From assembly GCF_037392515.1 (NCBI RefSeq), contig NC_090281.1, positions 56,646,753 through 56,710,752 of the forward strand: a stretch of 64,000 bases of DNA, given 5' to 3'. A program made the translations under genes and the position numbers. Positions 46,950 through 59,664 of the stretch are shown piece after piece; within the stretch, counting starts at the first letter, position 1, and the number at the start of each line of letters is the position of its first letter. The DNA comes from Haliotis asinina (taxonomy: Eukaryota; Mollusca; Gastropoda; Lepetellida; Haliotidae). The notes beneath the pieces were generated by a model that saw only the letters and a list, made by a program, of their open reading frames with translations, searched no databases and was not told where the DNA came from.

Positions 46950-49050
46950 TCAACTGAACAAATTCAAACTAAATATTTGATGACAATGACAACAATGACA
47001 AGTATTTACATAGTTCCACAGGCTATATAATAGAAGTTGATGCTCATAAATAACATCTCTATAGTTATCAAATGCCAAAGTCTTTGTCCCTTTTGCTCAT
47101 TCTTGCCTAATACAGAGCACTTCAAAAGATAATTGCATCAGTTTACCATCCTGACAGAATGATAGTTCCATACTGTTAGGTGTATTTGTTAAATACTATT
47201 AAAGTTGCTGAAAAATATTGGTGATATATTGCAATATGTATACTTCACAACATCTACTAATAACTTTGGAAGAAAACGCTTAGTGTTTAAGCTTTCATAA
47301 TGGTGACTATTTTACAGTGCCAGGAACATAAGTCAGAACATCAGTCTCGTGAACTCCCAATAGATGACAGCGTGATACTATATACAACACAACACCAGTG
47401 CGTCAATACCAGTATAGGAAAACATGAATACCGACACGGGTACCATACAACATCAGACCCACGACATGAAACCTGACTGAACACAATCTTATTAAATTCA
47501 TCCTGGTTAACTCATTCTTGAAAAACAATAACGGAGTAAAATTCTGCAATTACACATCCACAAAAAGAAAAAATGTAATCATTTACAAACTTATTTTAAG
47601 AAGGCACAGACTTGGATGTTTTATTGTTACATGCCTGATTAAAAGTGAACACTTCACATGTTGGATCAACTAGTTGTATCAGAGGGCTTTTGCTATCCAA
47701 GGCTCCTGTCTCTGTGGTGCACCTGTTCATATTTTATGAGAGGTTCACAATAGCACTCATCACTTAAGGAACAAAGCCAAAGAGATCTTAGCAAGGAGAT
47801 TAATAAATTTACAGACTGTGAAGATCACTTTCTGGTGGATGAAGGCCTGGACCTATGTCCACAAAGATCTTAGTTCTATGGCTGATGTAATTGTAAGTGG
47901 AGCAGTTACAAATGCTTTAGTGCTTGGATTGCCTTGTGGAAAGGGGACCTTTTCCTTGTATAACAATCATAGTTTTAACACAACATTCTGTGAGACATCA
48001 GCCATGTCTACATGGAGTCCACAGAGGACTTATCCACAGATCTCAGCTGCATCGATTGGAAAATCTTCTGGTCTTTACAAGAGTTGTCATCCACCAATTG
48101 CATATCACATATACATATACTGTTTAAAAGAATCAAAAGGACACCTGATTATGTCACCTGACTATATTTCATTTGTCATTGCTGATAGGTATTGCAAAAC
48201 AGAAACTACCATTTGGTGGTCACTTGTTTTGAGTCAAGCCTCCACATGCATACTATCATCATGATTGCCAGGAGACCCAGATCAACTGACTAATACACTT
48301 ATGCTGAATCAGTCACACAATGGCTTGTTCTGTAGTGTTTGTAACATGATGCTGTAGCACTTGAAACATTAAGAAGATGGTTTTCATTCAACATGACCAT
48401 ATTTGACTTGCCATACGCATATACAACATTTCATAAGAAACTCAGTAAAATATTTCCCTCATACACCCATGATAATTGATCTACCAAAGGTTGTTTTTTT
48501 TTCAAAATGATGGTATTTAACTCCTTTTTCTCGTCCTGTCTTGAATAAGCACAAATATTAACACTAAAATTTTGATGGACCTTAAGTTACACAGCTTTGT
48601 GAGAATATAATAGCCTTATCTTCTTATAACTTGACTTTTTACAACCTAGAATAATGAAGACTGTTTTCACCATGAAGTCTCTTACACGGGGTGTCATGCT
48701 CCTGCTAACAGATCAGGATCGCACTGCACATGACAGGAAGTAGATTAGGAAACCTGGGTGTTTCATAAACAGTGTCAATCATTCCTACAAATATGAGTAA
48801 ACAAGCTGCATACTGGATTGAGAACAGACAGCTGCCTTTGTTTTACTCATAAGGCACTCTTGATATGCATCATTATCCGGAAGATATTTGAACACTACTA
48901 TGTTCTCTTGTTCATATGCACCCATCTCCAAAGAGTGAATATACTTGAATGTCTTGTTCAAGAAATTCCTTCAACACTCTTCACTGTTATAGTCCCACAC
49001 ACAGGGTGTAACCATGGTTAACGAGTCTTGTAAACTGAAAATCATGTCTG
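46950..49050 (-). other. Presumed sarcoglycan 3'UTR and flank
   Basis: No exon continues beyond the TAG at 49051-49053. A 148-codon open frame on the opposite strand (47818-48264) has no recognisable domain and is more likely chance. I see no repeat family in this stretch. Confidence 0.35.
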
Positions 49051-52000
49051 CTATCTCTTGGATTTACATATATCCCCTGTTGCTCGGCAGTCCCCGCTGG
49101 GCGCGGCAAGAAAGATGCGCCCACTGGGACACATGCACAGCTGGTGCACCCCAGGGTATTCGCGCCCTGCGCCTGTGGGTCTACTCAACTTCAGGTTCTT
49201 CAGGAAGATGTCAGCAGAGTCAAGCAGGATCTGTAAAAGTGAAATTTTGTAAATACAACATGTCAACATGGTGTGGTAGTATTAAGATTTTTAAAGATAC
49301 AGGTGAGACGAAACAGACAAAAAGATGAAATGCTTCTGAAAACAGAGGCAGCAAATGCCTGGATGCATGGGTGACATTAAAAAAACACCAGGATCCAAAA
49401 CATGGATCGATGACAAACCATTTTTAAATATATCAAGGTAAAAGACAAATGTTGTGGATGTCAACTTCTCTACTGTTGATCCACCTCAAAAAGGGGCAAG
49501 GAATATCCCAGAAATGTTGTGTAAACAATAAACAAGAAGTTGAGATCTATAACACTGTGTCTTATACCTGAATACCACCTTCTACATGCCTCTAAAGAAC
49601 CTAAAAAGGGATAGTTTTTATTTTGTTTCAGTGGACAAAAAATCATATTCATGGCACTTGTATTGTTTTAAATAATGCCTCTGGCTGCCCTTGAAAGTTT
49701 CCTATTTTTCACATACAACACGAGTCAGTAGGATGTGCCACCTGCTCCTTGTAGATTCATTCGAAATTATAAAAAAAGAATTCACACAATCAGACCAGGG
49801 TACTCTGTGGTGTAACCTTATTTTGCAACCTTTAGCAGCTTAATTGTTTTTGTCTCTGGACCATTTTGTGTGAATGAAGCCAAATACTCACAGAGCCATA
49901 TTTACTGTGCAGCCGAATGTCATCGGCCGTGTTGATATCGATGTTACCGGCTGGTGCATGCAGAAAGACACCCCCTGGTGCTGACAGCTTCACAGCACTG
50001 CTCTCAGACTCCACCCTAAGGAGGGGAGATAACCCACGTCAAATATATCACAGCAGGCAAGCGTTAAATTTTGGGAAAAAAGCACCTTATAAAAGAACAT
50101 GGGCACTATCCCAGTTCCAGTGTTACTGAGCATGTATTCACATGCATGTTAATTCACTTAAGTGTGGTCACCACCATGGTCTAATGGAAACACTGTCTGC
50201 CTTGAGAGCAGAAGGTTGGGATTTGAATCTGGTTGTGTCATACCAAACACAAACACGGCCATGTAAGTGTACTTATCTTGAACAAGTCCCACAAATTTTA
50301 TATTCTATCTGTACATGACCGAGTATCCTAGTGGCTTGGCATATTCACTCACTCATCTGGTATAAGCTGCACTTATATCACATGGAAGAAGACAACTTTT
50401 GCCTTCAGAAAGCATGGAGAGAGGCCTCATTTAATTTGTTGCAGCTTTTGTTTTGGATTGTATTATTTACATCATCAGTCCTGCAGCTGAACGAGTGAGT
50501 GGTTCTACACAGGTTTTAGAAATATTCCAGCAATACCACAGCAAGAGAATACCAGAAATGGCCTTCACACATTGTCTCCATTTTTGGAATTGGACCTGAA
50601 TCTAAAGGGTGACAAGCAAACACTCGAAACACGTCTTTAAAACACATAATTCAAAGTAATTAATGAAGGTCTCACCAGTGCTGTGTTCTAAATGTCAGAT
50701 GCCTAAAATTCTCTTAATGCTTATTATCCATGTTGCTTCCGCAAAACAAGATTGTACAAACTATGTTGTTGAGTATCTTGTTAAAAGAAGACTAGAAGTA
50801 TTGTGATTAAATAAATTAATTTATCAACCCAGTGTGTGACGAAAAAACTTTCATAGAATCACTTGGTCTTGCTCAAGAGATGACACTGAACATGTACCGG
50901 GGGGCATGCAAGGTTCAGCAAAACTTGCCACGCTCCGACAAAAATTTAGACATCTCTGACAATTCATTCAATTATCACAACACATAAATCTTAAATGTTT
51001 TGACCATGGTCTAACATCTAGGGTATCTGGCTTTCAAGCACAGACATAGAGACACACACACACACATACACGTGCATGCATGCTTGTTCCACAAATGTCA
51101 GTTTTTGATATTCGGGCTCAGGATTAACCTGTGAAATTACTTCCTACAGGAACACCTGTACCTCTTCAGGCTTTAGTCCCACATCAATATAACAGCAACA
51201 GTGTTCATAGCTCTGTTATGCCCACTTTCCTCATTTAGACAAGAACTAACTATGAACTCACACGAGAGATTCTGATTGTGGTCCCCGCAGTGATGGCGTC
51301 TCCACAGATCCGTCAAATGTAGCCTTCCCTGGAACAGGAAGATGGTATTACCCATAACGCACCATTTATAAGCAAGTGCAAGTAAACAGTTATGGAAAAG
51401 TTAGGGGCAAAACTTAAAATACAAATGTGAAATGACATTTCCAAAACAATTAATGTTTTGTAGAGTATGATATGTTTTTGTTCTTACAAATGGCTTAGTT
51501 ATGGTGTTGTAAAAATAGTCCCGAATAGTGAAAGCTTAAAGAAATGCTTAAACATTTGTTCAATCCCTTTGAAAAAGAAAGTCTCTTGGAACCTTCATAA
51601 CGATGCTGAAATCATTTCCACATTGGGAAATGGAGACATATATACAAGAGATTCTCTGTGTTTTTCACCTGTTTAATTACCTTGACCTTCAATCTCTGAT
51701 ATAAACTGCCTAGAGATCAGTGGGATAATCTTCCATCAAATAAAATAATCTTCCAATTAAAAATGCTCATGATATATAAGATACAACCGTGTATGAAACT
51801 CCTACAGAAAGACAGGAAGCCCACAGGGCTGATAACTAAAAAATGTTGCCTGCCTTGTTAACATGTAACCAGCCCTGTATTAAATACAGAAAATTGATAT
51901 GGTGTTAAAAGAAAGTAATTAAAGAAAATGTGCACAAGCAAATTGAATAAAACCATTACTTGGTGGTCACTGTTAATTCATTTGTGTCACGGCCATCAGA

Positions 52001-54402
52001 AAAGAACAACATTATTCATTGGCTGAAAGCATTCTCTAGACATCATCTAGTTACCACAACTGTAAATTATTTTTGAAATATTTCCCGTAGTCAATGACAT
52101 GGTCAAATATATACCCTTGGAAAATGTATTGGCACAGAGGGCCAGCTATAAAATTATGTTGTAAGCCCGCCATGCATCTAGCAAGCACTGGGCCGCCGGG
52201 CAGATGCTATTTCATACACTTGTACAACTGCTTTCTGTAAGTTGGGATTGTGTTCCAAATATGACGTTTCAATACTAAACTTACAATACTATCAATATGT
52301 AACTATTTGGCATGCTCTTCATGAGTGAATGCAACTTGCCACTTGCTACTATATATGACACACACTGAGTTCATTGTTGACCGTCATTGCTGTCATAAAT
52401 GGTTGGAAAAGGAATAGATATTTCATGACGTAACCTGACATTATGAGTGTGAATGAAATTTATCAGTTTGAGTTCTTCTGACCCTGACCTTAGATGAAGG
52501 TCACCCTAAAAATTGATGTGATCAAAACCCAACCTCAGAGATCATGAGTTTAATCAAGTTTGCTTTTTAAATAAATAGTGGTCTGACTAATGCTTCTAGG
52601 TTTTTCCATTGAAGTAAATATCTCCTTTTGACCTGAATCATGAACTGTCATACTGAAGCATCATGAGACTACAAAATACTCTGAAAAAAAGAGAAGTTAA
52701 ACCAAACCCACCAGAGTATACAACCTCATCCACACCGAAGATGACTTCATCTTTATCTACCAGTAAGCGTGAGGCACCATTGTTGTCCTTGATTTCGAAA
52801 CTGTCACATGTGACTGTTGCTTTGTTTTTTTCTGAAACATCACACGTGACAAGCAATTAGATCATAATGCCCAACTGCCATATATGACGTAACATGCTGT
52901 GTGATGTTTTGTTAGCTATCCATGACATGCTGTGTGATGGTCTGTCATCTATCCATGGCATGCTGTGTGATGGTCTATCATCTATCCATGACATGAAGTG
53001 TGATGTTCTGTCATCTATGATATGCTGTGTGATGTTCTGTCCTCTATGACATTATTGTGCAATGTTATGTCCTCTTTCTATCCATGACATGCTGTGTAAT
53101 GGCCTCTATCCATGACATGCTGTGTAATGGCCTCTATCCATGACATGCTGTGTAATGGCCTCTATCCATGACATGATGTGTAATGGCCTCTATCCATGAC
53201 ATGCTGTGTAATGTTCCATCCTCTGTGACATTGTGGGTGATGTTCTGTCCTCTGTGTATGATATGCTGTCTCATGTTCTGTCCTCTATCCACGTTGTGTG
53301 ATGTGTTGTGTAATGTTCTCTATATTTTTAATCCTCACCCAGACTGAAGCTGGCAGTCTCCTTGTTATTCTCGTCCCGTGCCTGTATGTGTACATCTCGA
53401 GCTGCCTCAATAAACAGGGGCTCGTTTTCCTTGGACATGATGTCCTCGACGTACACGGACTTGACAAACTCAGCTTCACCTGCCACCTTCACCCCTGATG
53501 GAGTTATCTTCAGTTGGCCCATACCATCCTGCCATAATACATACAACTGCTTACAGTTTGAAGCAGATTTTTTACAGTTGTTTTAATGTTGAATTCTTCA
53601 GTGCACAAATCACTAATCATCCAAAACTGACCCTTTTAGGTTTGTGGTTATGTCCTCACCTTTTTTAAAAACATTGGGCTAAATCTCATTATATATAGTT
53701 AAAGTTAAATAAACCTTGTGTCAGCTGAACAAATATTGATAAGGAGAGTCAAATATCTTCAAAAAATCCTGACTGATCTCACACAAATGATATAATACCT
53801 TCATCATTATATTGCACACCCATACATATTTTGTTTAGAAAAACAAAGAAATTGCAGTCTTTTGATTTAATGACATAATACCAAGGTCCATGGTCGGCTT
53901 TTGTTGCAGCACAGAGGAAAAAGACTTAATGCTGTGCATGTATGGAGTGTCAAGTCTCTACAAGCTTTTCGTTGTAAGATGTCTGCACTATACTCAAGAA
54001 AACACTGTATTTCAAAAGAAAATTACTCCAAATATAATCATCAGCTATGGATCACCTAAAACATATCCATACTAACGAACACTATGGTACTCTGAGTGAC
54101 AGTCATCATTACTGTGCACTTACTGTATTCACACTTATATATTACCTTGTCTAATCTCGAAAAATGCTAAAGAAAGTGTGTAATGTTGGTTTTTTTGTCA
54201 AAATGGTTAATATGACTTAGTGTTTACTTACAATGGAGAAATTCATAACTCTGAGGATCCAGATGGTGAGAGCCAGGTTCATGATCATCACCACCATTAG
54301 AAAGAGGATGAAAGCATACAGACACCGCTTCCGCCAACCGTAGATTCCCACTGGCTGCGACACTGGGGTGTACTCCGCAGTAGATGACCTTCCGCACCCC
54401 AT
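49051..54402 (-). CDS. SGCD: Delta/gamma-type sarcoglycan, six coding exons (283 aa)
   Basis: Coding exons on the minus strand are 54402-54232, 53528-53339, 52831-52712, 51328-51262, 50015-49892 and 49230-49051. Phases agree and total 852 nt including TAG. The protein is type II. It has a short cytoplasmic N-terminus ([14 protein letters not shown]), the hallmark [12 protein letters not shown], one membrane segment at about 29-51, then [13 protein letters not shown] and a beta-rich extracellular part ([24 protein letters not shown]). The C-terminal cysteine cluster is present (CMCPSGRIF, then DCRATGDIC). Length and order match vertebrate delta-sarcoglycan (about 290 aa). NFS next to the membrane is a possible N-glycosylation site. 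By family it is a subunit of the sarcoglycan complex that stabilises dystrophin at the muscle membrane. Invertebrates may have one gene standing for the delta/gamma/zeta group, so the exact symbol is provisional. The ATG at 54402 was chosen because the ATG at 54420 spans the acceptor. Confidence 0.95.
49490..49608 (+). repeat. Dispersed repeat, copy 2
   Basis: This matches 37571-37692 over about 120 bp in the same orientation, with a few substitutions. It lies in the last sarcoglycan intron. Confidence 0.7.
50162..50265 (+). repeat. tRNA-like repeat of a different family
   Basis: ggtctaatggaaacactgtc, gagagcagaaggttgggatt and tgaatctgg give an A-box/B-box arrangement. There is only one copy in the window, and it does not match the other SINE family. 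Confidence 0.35.
50505..50622 (-). repeat. Degenerate tRNA-derived SINE, reverse orientation
   Basis: aatattccagcaatacca, accagaaatggccttcacac and attgtctccat match the family's reverse complement. It lies in a sarcoglycan intron. Confidence 0.5.
51788..52220. mobile_element. hAT-like non-autonomous element, copy 2
   Basis: This is related along most of its length to 7399-8201, without the nested MITE. The ends are CGTGTATGAAAC and TTTCATACACT; flanks GATACAAC and TGTACAAC match at six of eight positions. It lies in the sarcoglycan intron between exons 3 and 4. Confidence 0.7.
52895..53310. repeat. Minisatellite in a sarcoglycan intron
   Basis: Five close copies of tctatccatgacatgctgtg plus taatggcc (28 bp) occupy about 53072-53215. 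Longer, looser units with tgatggtctgtcatc and tgatgttctgtcctc flank them. The array fills most of the intron between coding exons 2 and 3. Confidence 0.85.
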
Positions 54403-54439
54403 CTCTTCACGCTGAAACAATGATAGCAGGGATGGAGTG

Positions 54440-54665
54440 AGTGAGGGAGTTTAGTTTTATGCTGCACTCAGCAATATTCCAGCTATATGGCGGTGGTCTG
54501 TAAATACTCGAGTCTCCACCAGACAATCCAGTCATGAACAACATGAGCATTGATCTGCAAAATTGGGAACTGGTTACAATTGTAAACCATGTCACCCTGC
54601 CTGACCACCCGATCCTGTTAGTCACATCTTATGACAAGCATGGGTTCTAAACTGGACCTCCACCA
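54440..54665 (+). repeat. 'ccagctatatgg' SINE-like repeat
   Basis: gctgcactcagcaatattcc, ggcggtggtctgtaaatact, accagacaatccagtcatga and cttatgacaagcatgggttc are present. It lies just upstream of the first sarcoglycan coding exon. Confidence 0.85.
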
Positions 54666-55369
54666 GTATCAGCATGGCTAAATCAGATACTTGAATTCCA
54701 GTAATGTCTATACATGTGTCTATAAAATATATACTTTTTCCAAACAGTTCACAAAGTAGGGTCATGAAGCCAATATGACATAAACACAATAAACAGTATC
54801 ATTAAATACTAATCACTTCCATAACTCTTTCCATCAGTTTACTGTGGCATATACCTTCTGAAGACATACTTCGCTGGTCCCTTAATAATAACACTTCACA
54901 TTTGATATTATAACAAAAGGGAGTAACATCTCCCTCACACATTTGCAAATGGTTGTGGTTAAAATATACCTAATCAAGAGCTACCTTCTGGACTATATAA
55001 ATGTTTTAGGTAACTATGGTTAGCTAGTAATTTTAGTTAATTAAAACCTTCAAGTTGGGTACACAAAGTATGTGTTCGTGGCACGTTGTCTGACTTCTAA
55101 GTATGGAGTTGGAATGGGTTAGAGTGCTGATTTTGTATGACATACTCAGAATGTGTGTGGTCAAATCCCAGATGGGACTGAACTGTTAATGTACTAGAAT
55201 TTGTACTAAACTTACAACAGAAATGGTAATGCCAAATATAATGAATGCTACAACAACAACACTTTATGACAACCATAATTTCTTGATAAGCATGTTTGTT
55301 TTTAACATAAGCTGTGGTGTCCGAACCTACCAAAATCTCAGGACATCCCTTCATGCATCATGGTATTCA

Positions 55370-55402
55370 AATTCTTGTAGTCTTGTAGTCTTGTAGTCTT
55401 AA
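55370..55402. repeat. 10-bp tandem repeat (tcttgtagtc), about three copies
   Basis: A short perfect run, in the presumed first intron of the sarcoglycan gene. Confidence 0.8.
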
Positions 55403-57283
55403 CTGAATCATTAAAATCCTAATTCAATTTTCACAATTAGTTTCTGTTGTTTCATGACTCATTTTATTACCTCAAGTCCCATGGCTGGAGATTATACTGT
55501 AATCAACCTAATAATGTAAATGATGACTGAGTGTTATCCTGAATAAGATAATCATCAAAACCATTGCTTGAGAATACTATTCCCCATACACCCAATCTGA
55601 TCTCTAGATCTCATACATATTGTGCTCAAATACAGAATTTATGTCAAGAAATCTTTCACAGAAATTCATGCATAATTCTGAGAACCACATGGCTCTAATA
55701 CAAGATGGAAGCAATTCTCTGCACATATGCAATATCCATAACTGTTGTAATTACATTAAATAAAGAGGCACAGTCATGAGTTTACTACAGGCAATTTCCT
55801 GCGCCATGGCAATAGCTCCTCTGAATCGTACTGCATGACCCTGCTGGCAGCCATCTTGGCTGATCACAACACCACAACGGACCTTGTACCCACATCATTC
55901 ATGTATTATTCTTGACATTCACAGAATAAATCAGAGTTGCAGCAGGTGGATATGTTAATTTACCAAATGATAAAAATAAATGGATTATTTACAAAAAGTC
56001 TAAAAAACCTATACAACCAAAATAACCTGACAAGGTGAAGTACTTAATATATGTTTGGATCCTTCAAAAACATGAATCATCTTGATGATAGCATCTGGAA
56101 TCATTTTGTTTTTTTAGACATTTTTTTTGTGTGTATGTACATTCTGGTTGAAAAACTGAGTGAGCGTCTGAATGTTATCAGCAGCTGAAGGTAAACAGTA
56201 CCTGTGTACATCTCTCTGTGAAATTACTGTGGCACAAAATACTAATGGATATTTTCCCATCTCATTTGGTCTCCATGGTCCTTGACACAGCATCCAAGCA
56301 AGTATATCCTGACAAATACTGTTTCCCAAACAACATCATTCATACACATGTGTCTTCTACTGTTGCCAAAAACAAGATATCAGAATTAGGCTCACATAAC
56401 GCACAGCCTAGTAGACACAGTCCATGGAATGTGTGTAGTTGTGCAGAGAGTAGCACTGGCTGTAAGATATAACACTAATGCTTAGCCTCTGAAAATATAT
56501 AACTTCAATAGAAACAAGCAACTAAATGAAAACTGAAAAGGAGCTCCAGCAAGAGAAGAACCAGACCTGTAGAAAATCTAGAATGGTTTCATTTAGAGCT
56601 ATGTCAATACATTAAGGGCTGCCAAGATGGGAAAATATAGTTGCAAGACAAACTAGCTGAAAGTATGTTTGTACCATGTCTACAGTTACAAGCTACTCTG
56701 GCTTCTTCCAAACACACACTGACATTTATGACAATTAGCAGTTTGCCACATGTCACTGTGATATGGATGGCCCAAACAAGGTAATTACTTCTCCTAATTA
56801 CCTGAATCTACAACTAATTAACACTTACGATATTGTCAGAGCATCTCATGTCACATTTGTCTCTAACAAGTAACCCTTTGTACTGAAGTTACCTACAGGG
56901 TTAAAAGACAATTAACATTAAAACATTAATTATAAGCTGTTTAATTTGATTAACATTTTAAATAAAGTAAGCTTGAATTCCTATCATGATATTTTAAAAG
57001 CTTCTAATCCACGTTATGCTGACATATATTTTCATTTACAAGGTTTTAATCTTCACAATCTTTTCACAAGCCCTATAGTTTTGTTAAATCAATTTTCAAA
57101 TCAGACGTTTATAACTTATAAATTATGAATATCAGCAGTCAGAAAGCTTAGTGGTATTTATTCTATAAAATCAGATAGTAACTTTGTCAGCAAAATTAGA
57201 AAAGCTACAATGGATGTCATTCATCCTAGATTTGTTGGTTTTGAGGACATGTCAAATGGCAATGACACTAAAAAGCAGATGTC

Positions 57284-57359
57284 TGTGTGCGTGTGTGCCT
57301 GTGTGTGCGTGTGCGCCTGTGTGTGCGTGTGCGTGTGCGTGTGCGTGTGTGTGTGTGTT
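57284..57359. repeat. (TG)n/(TGCG)n microsatellite
   Basis: Alternating gtgtgcgt and gtgt units run for 76 bp in the presumed first intron of the sarcoglycan gene. Apparent Cys-rich and His/Thr-rich frames here are artefacts. Confidence 0.95.
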
Positions 57360-59287
57360 GTAAAAGGTTGTATTGTCTTTGAAGTTTTAGACATAATTAC
57401 AGTCACTTCTATTCAATGTATAACACATGGTTAAGAAATTGAAAAACTCGAACTTTAAACTCAAATATGATGTGAGGAATTAATATAATGGGTGTAAGTG
57501 TAGGGAAAGGTAGGGTAACAACTGTTGGGGTACCAAGATAGAATATTTAGACCCGTCCCAGCCCAGGTGTGTGTGTGTTTCCATGTGTTTGTATTCTTTG
57601 TGTCTATGTGTGTGTCTTTATGTAACTATACTGGGCAAATCCACAACCTTCAGTTATTGCCTTAGTTTGATAATCTGTGTTTTCAAATTAAACTTACAAC
57701 TTCACTACATGGCATGCTGTCAACCCCAATATATCACTTTAATGGCTGTTTATTTGATTTCAGCAATGCGCTACATCAACTGCAAATATTTTTCAAGGAA
57801 ATAACCCTTTTCTTTTAACAACAAAGTATTACATTTCAAAGCTCAGCAACATATATCCAAAATTCTTGTCAACAGAATCAAAATGACATTCACAAAAAGT
57901 GTCAGATGAGGCTTTTGAATTTACAGAGGCTGGTTTAAACTTGCAGGCAACTTTTGAAGCTGCGAAACCTCCAAACAGCATTTCATCACCAGTCAACGTG
58001 TGAACACCAGCGCAAGTGCCAGTCATTCCACAATCGTTAAAACAGCATAATGGCTGCCTGGCAAGAAGGGCACAGGGCCATCTGTCAACATGGCTCTAAC
58101 TGGAGGTACAAAAAAGGGTTGTGTGATCTATCTACTGCAGGATCACACAGCTCTGAGTAAACTTGGGCCACGTGGCAACAGGGAGTCATGACAAACGGAA
58201 TGTCGCCATGGCAGCAGATCTAAGAGCTGGGGTACTTGTACACATACCAATGTGTAGGTCTTAATAATGTCATTGTATTAACATCTGATGTCCTCATTTG
58301 GTTTGATTTGCATTTAGCAGACTCTAATATATCCACTGACAAAAACACTGATGTAGTGCTATGAATATCTTCATTGTTTAATTTATTTTTATATAAATCA
58401 ACTTCAGCATAAATAAATTCTTGATGTGATTTTTATAAACTGTTTTAATTTGCCTTGACTAACACGGTTACACCTAGGATGTGAAATGAAAATATTTTAC
58501 AGATTTTAAAACACTGTATGTAAAAATAATCATAAAATATAATGAAAAGGCACCCAGAGACTTTCTCCATTTTCAGAAACTGTAGAAATCTGGACTAGTC
58601 ACAGTGTTTGCCATGATGCAGGAAACCTGCATATTTGACACACAAATTATATCAAATATTCAGTGAATTTAGAGGCTTGCATCATTGTTGATGCAATGTT
58701 ACTGTAATCTAAACTAAAACTAAAGTTTGCTACTTAACTGCTCCATGCTGATTAAATACCTGACCAGTCTTACCTTGTTTTTGGTCATGATTTGATAATC
58801 ACAATTCAAGTCTTGATGAAAGTTCCAAACTGAAGTAGACTCCCGAAAACATGTCCATGACTCCCTCTCATGAACCAGGGAGTCACGTTGACTCCTAAAC
58901 TATGATGCCGAGGGCAAACACTGTTGCCACATATTCTAGACTTACATGGGATATACTTGTTTAGAGGATCTGTGACAGACTACAATATGCCATTTGTACC
59001 AATTTAATTTTTGTTGCCTCTCCCTTCCTTGATAGATTAGACAGGAAAGGTGAATAGAATCTTCTTAAAATGAAATACATATACCTGTTCATACTGAAAG
59101 CTCCTGTACTTTGTACTTACAGTTTTTATCTTTTTCCAGCTGGAGCCAAACAATTCATATTAAAGGTAGATAAAAGGTTACAGTTATGATAACAGCAATC
59201 TCAGAATTAGGTTGGATAGTTAGGGATTCTATTTTCTTTTATGTACAATTCATAGCATGCCAGGTATCACATATTGTCAATGAATTA

Positions 59288-59398
59288 CAAAGTGAGTGAG
59301 TGAATGAATGAGTTCAGTTTTATGCCGCACTGAGCAATATTCCAGCTATATGGAGGCGCTCCGTGAAGAACGGAGTCCGGACCAGACAATCCAATCAA
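59288..59398 (+). repeat. 'ccagctatatgg' SINE-like repeat, truncated
   Basis: tatgccgcactgagcaatat, tccagctatatggaggcgct and cggaccagacaatccaatca are present; the 3' half is replaced by a MITE copy. Confidence 0.75.
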
Positions 59399-59419
59399 AT
59401 ATGGATTGGGGTGGGTTGG

Positions 59420-59664
59420 GGGGAAAGGTGATGTTGATTTTTATGGAGTTGCATGTACAGTGTGAATGATACCAACCCCCAACCCACCCCTAAAAATTAA
59501 TGTACAAAGTAAGAGACCCCCCTGTTTGTCTTGGCACCCCCTCCAGAACATGTGTACAAAATTGATGACATCCCACCCATTCCCCCAACTCCCCAGAACA
59601 AAATGGGTGACCCCTCTTAAAATCATCACCACCCCTATTAGCCATGAATTATGACTGGTCCCTA
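59420..59664. mobile_element. GGGACC MITE family copy abutting a truncated SINE
   Basis: It contains tttttatggagttgcatgta and caaaatgggtgacccctc and ends gaattatgactggtccc, the mirror of the family's left end. Its left terminus is missing where it meets the truncated SINE at 59288-59398. Confidence 0.55.

Noticed and set aside
47818-48264. 148-codon plus-strand open frame
   Set aside because: No domain is recognised, and it lies opposite the presumed sarcoglycan 3'UTR. It could be checked by protein search, but sequence alone does not support a gene.
57210-57434. Cys/Val-rich and His/Thr-rich short proteins
   Set aside because: Both are translations of the TG microsatellite.
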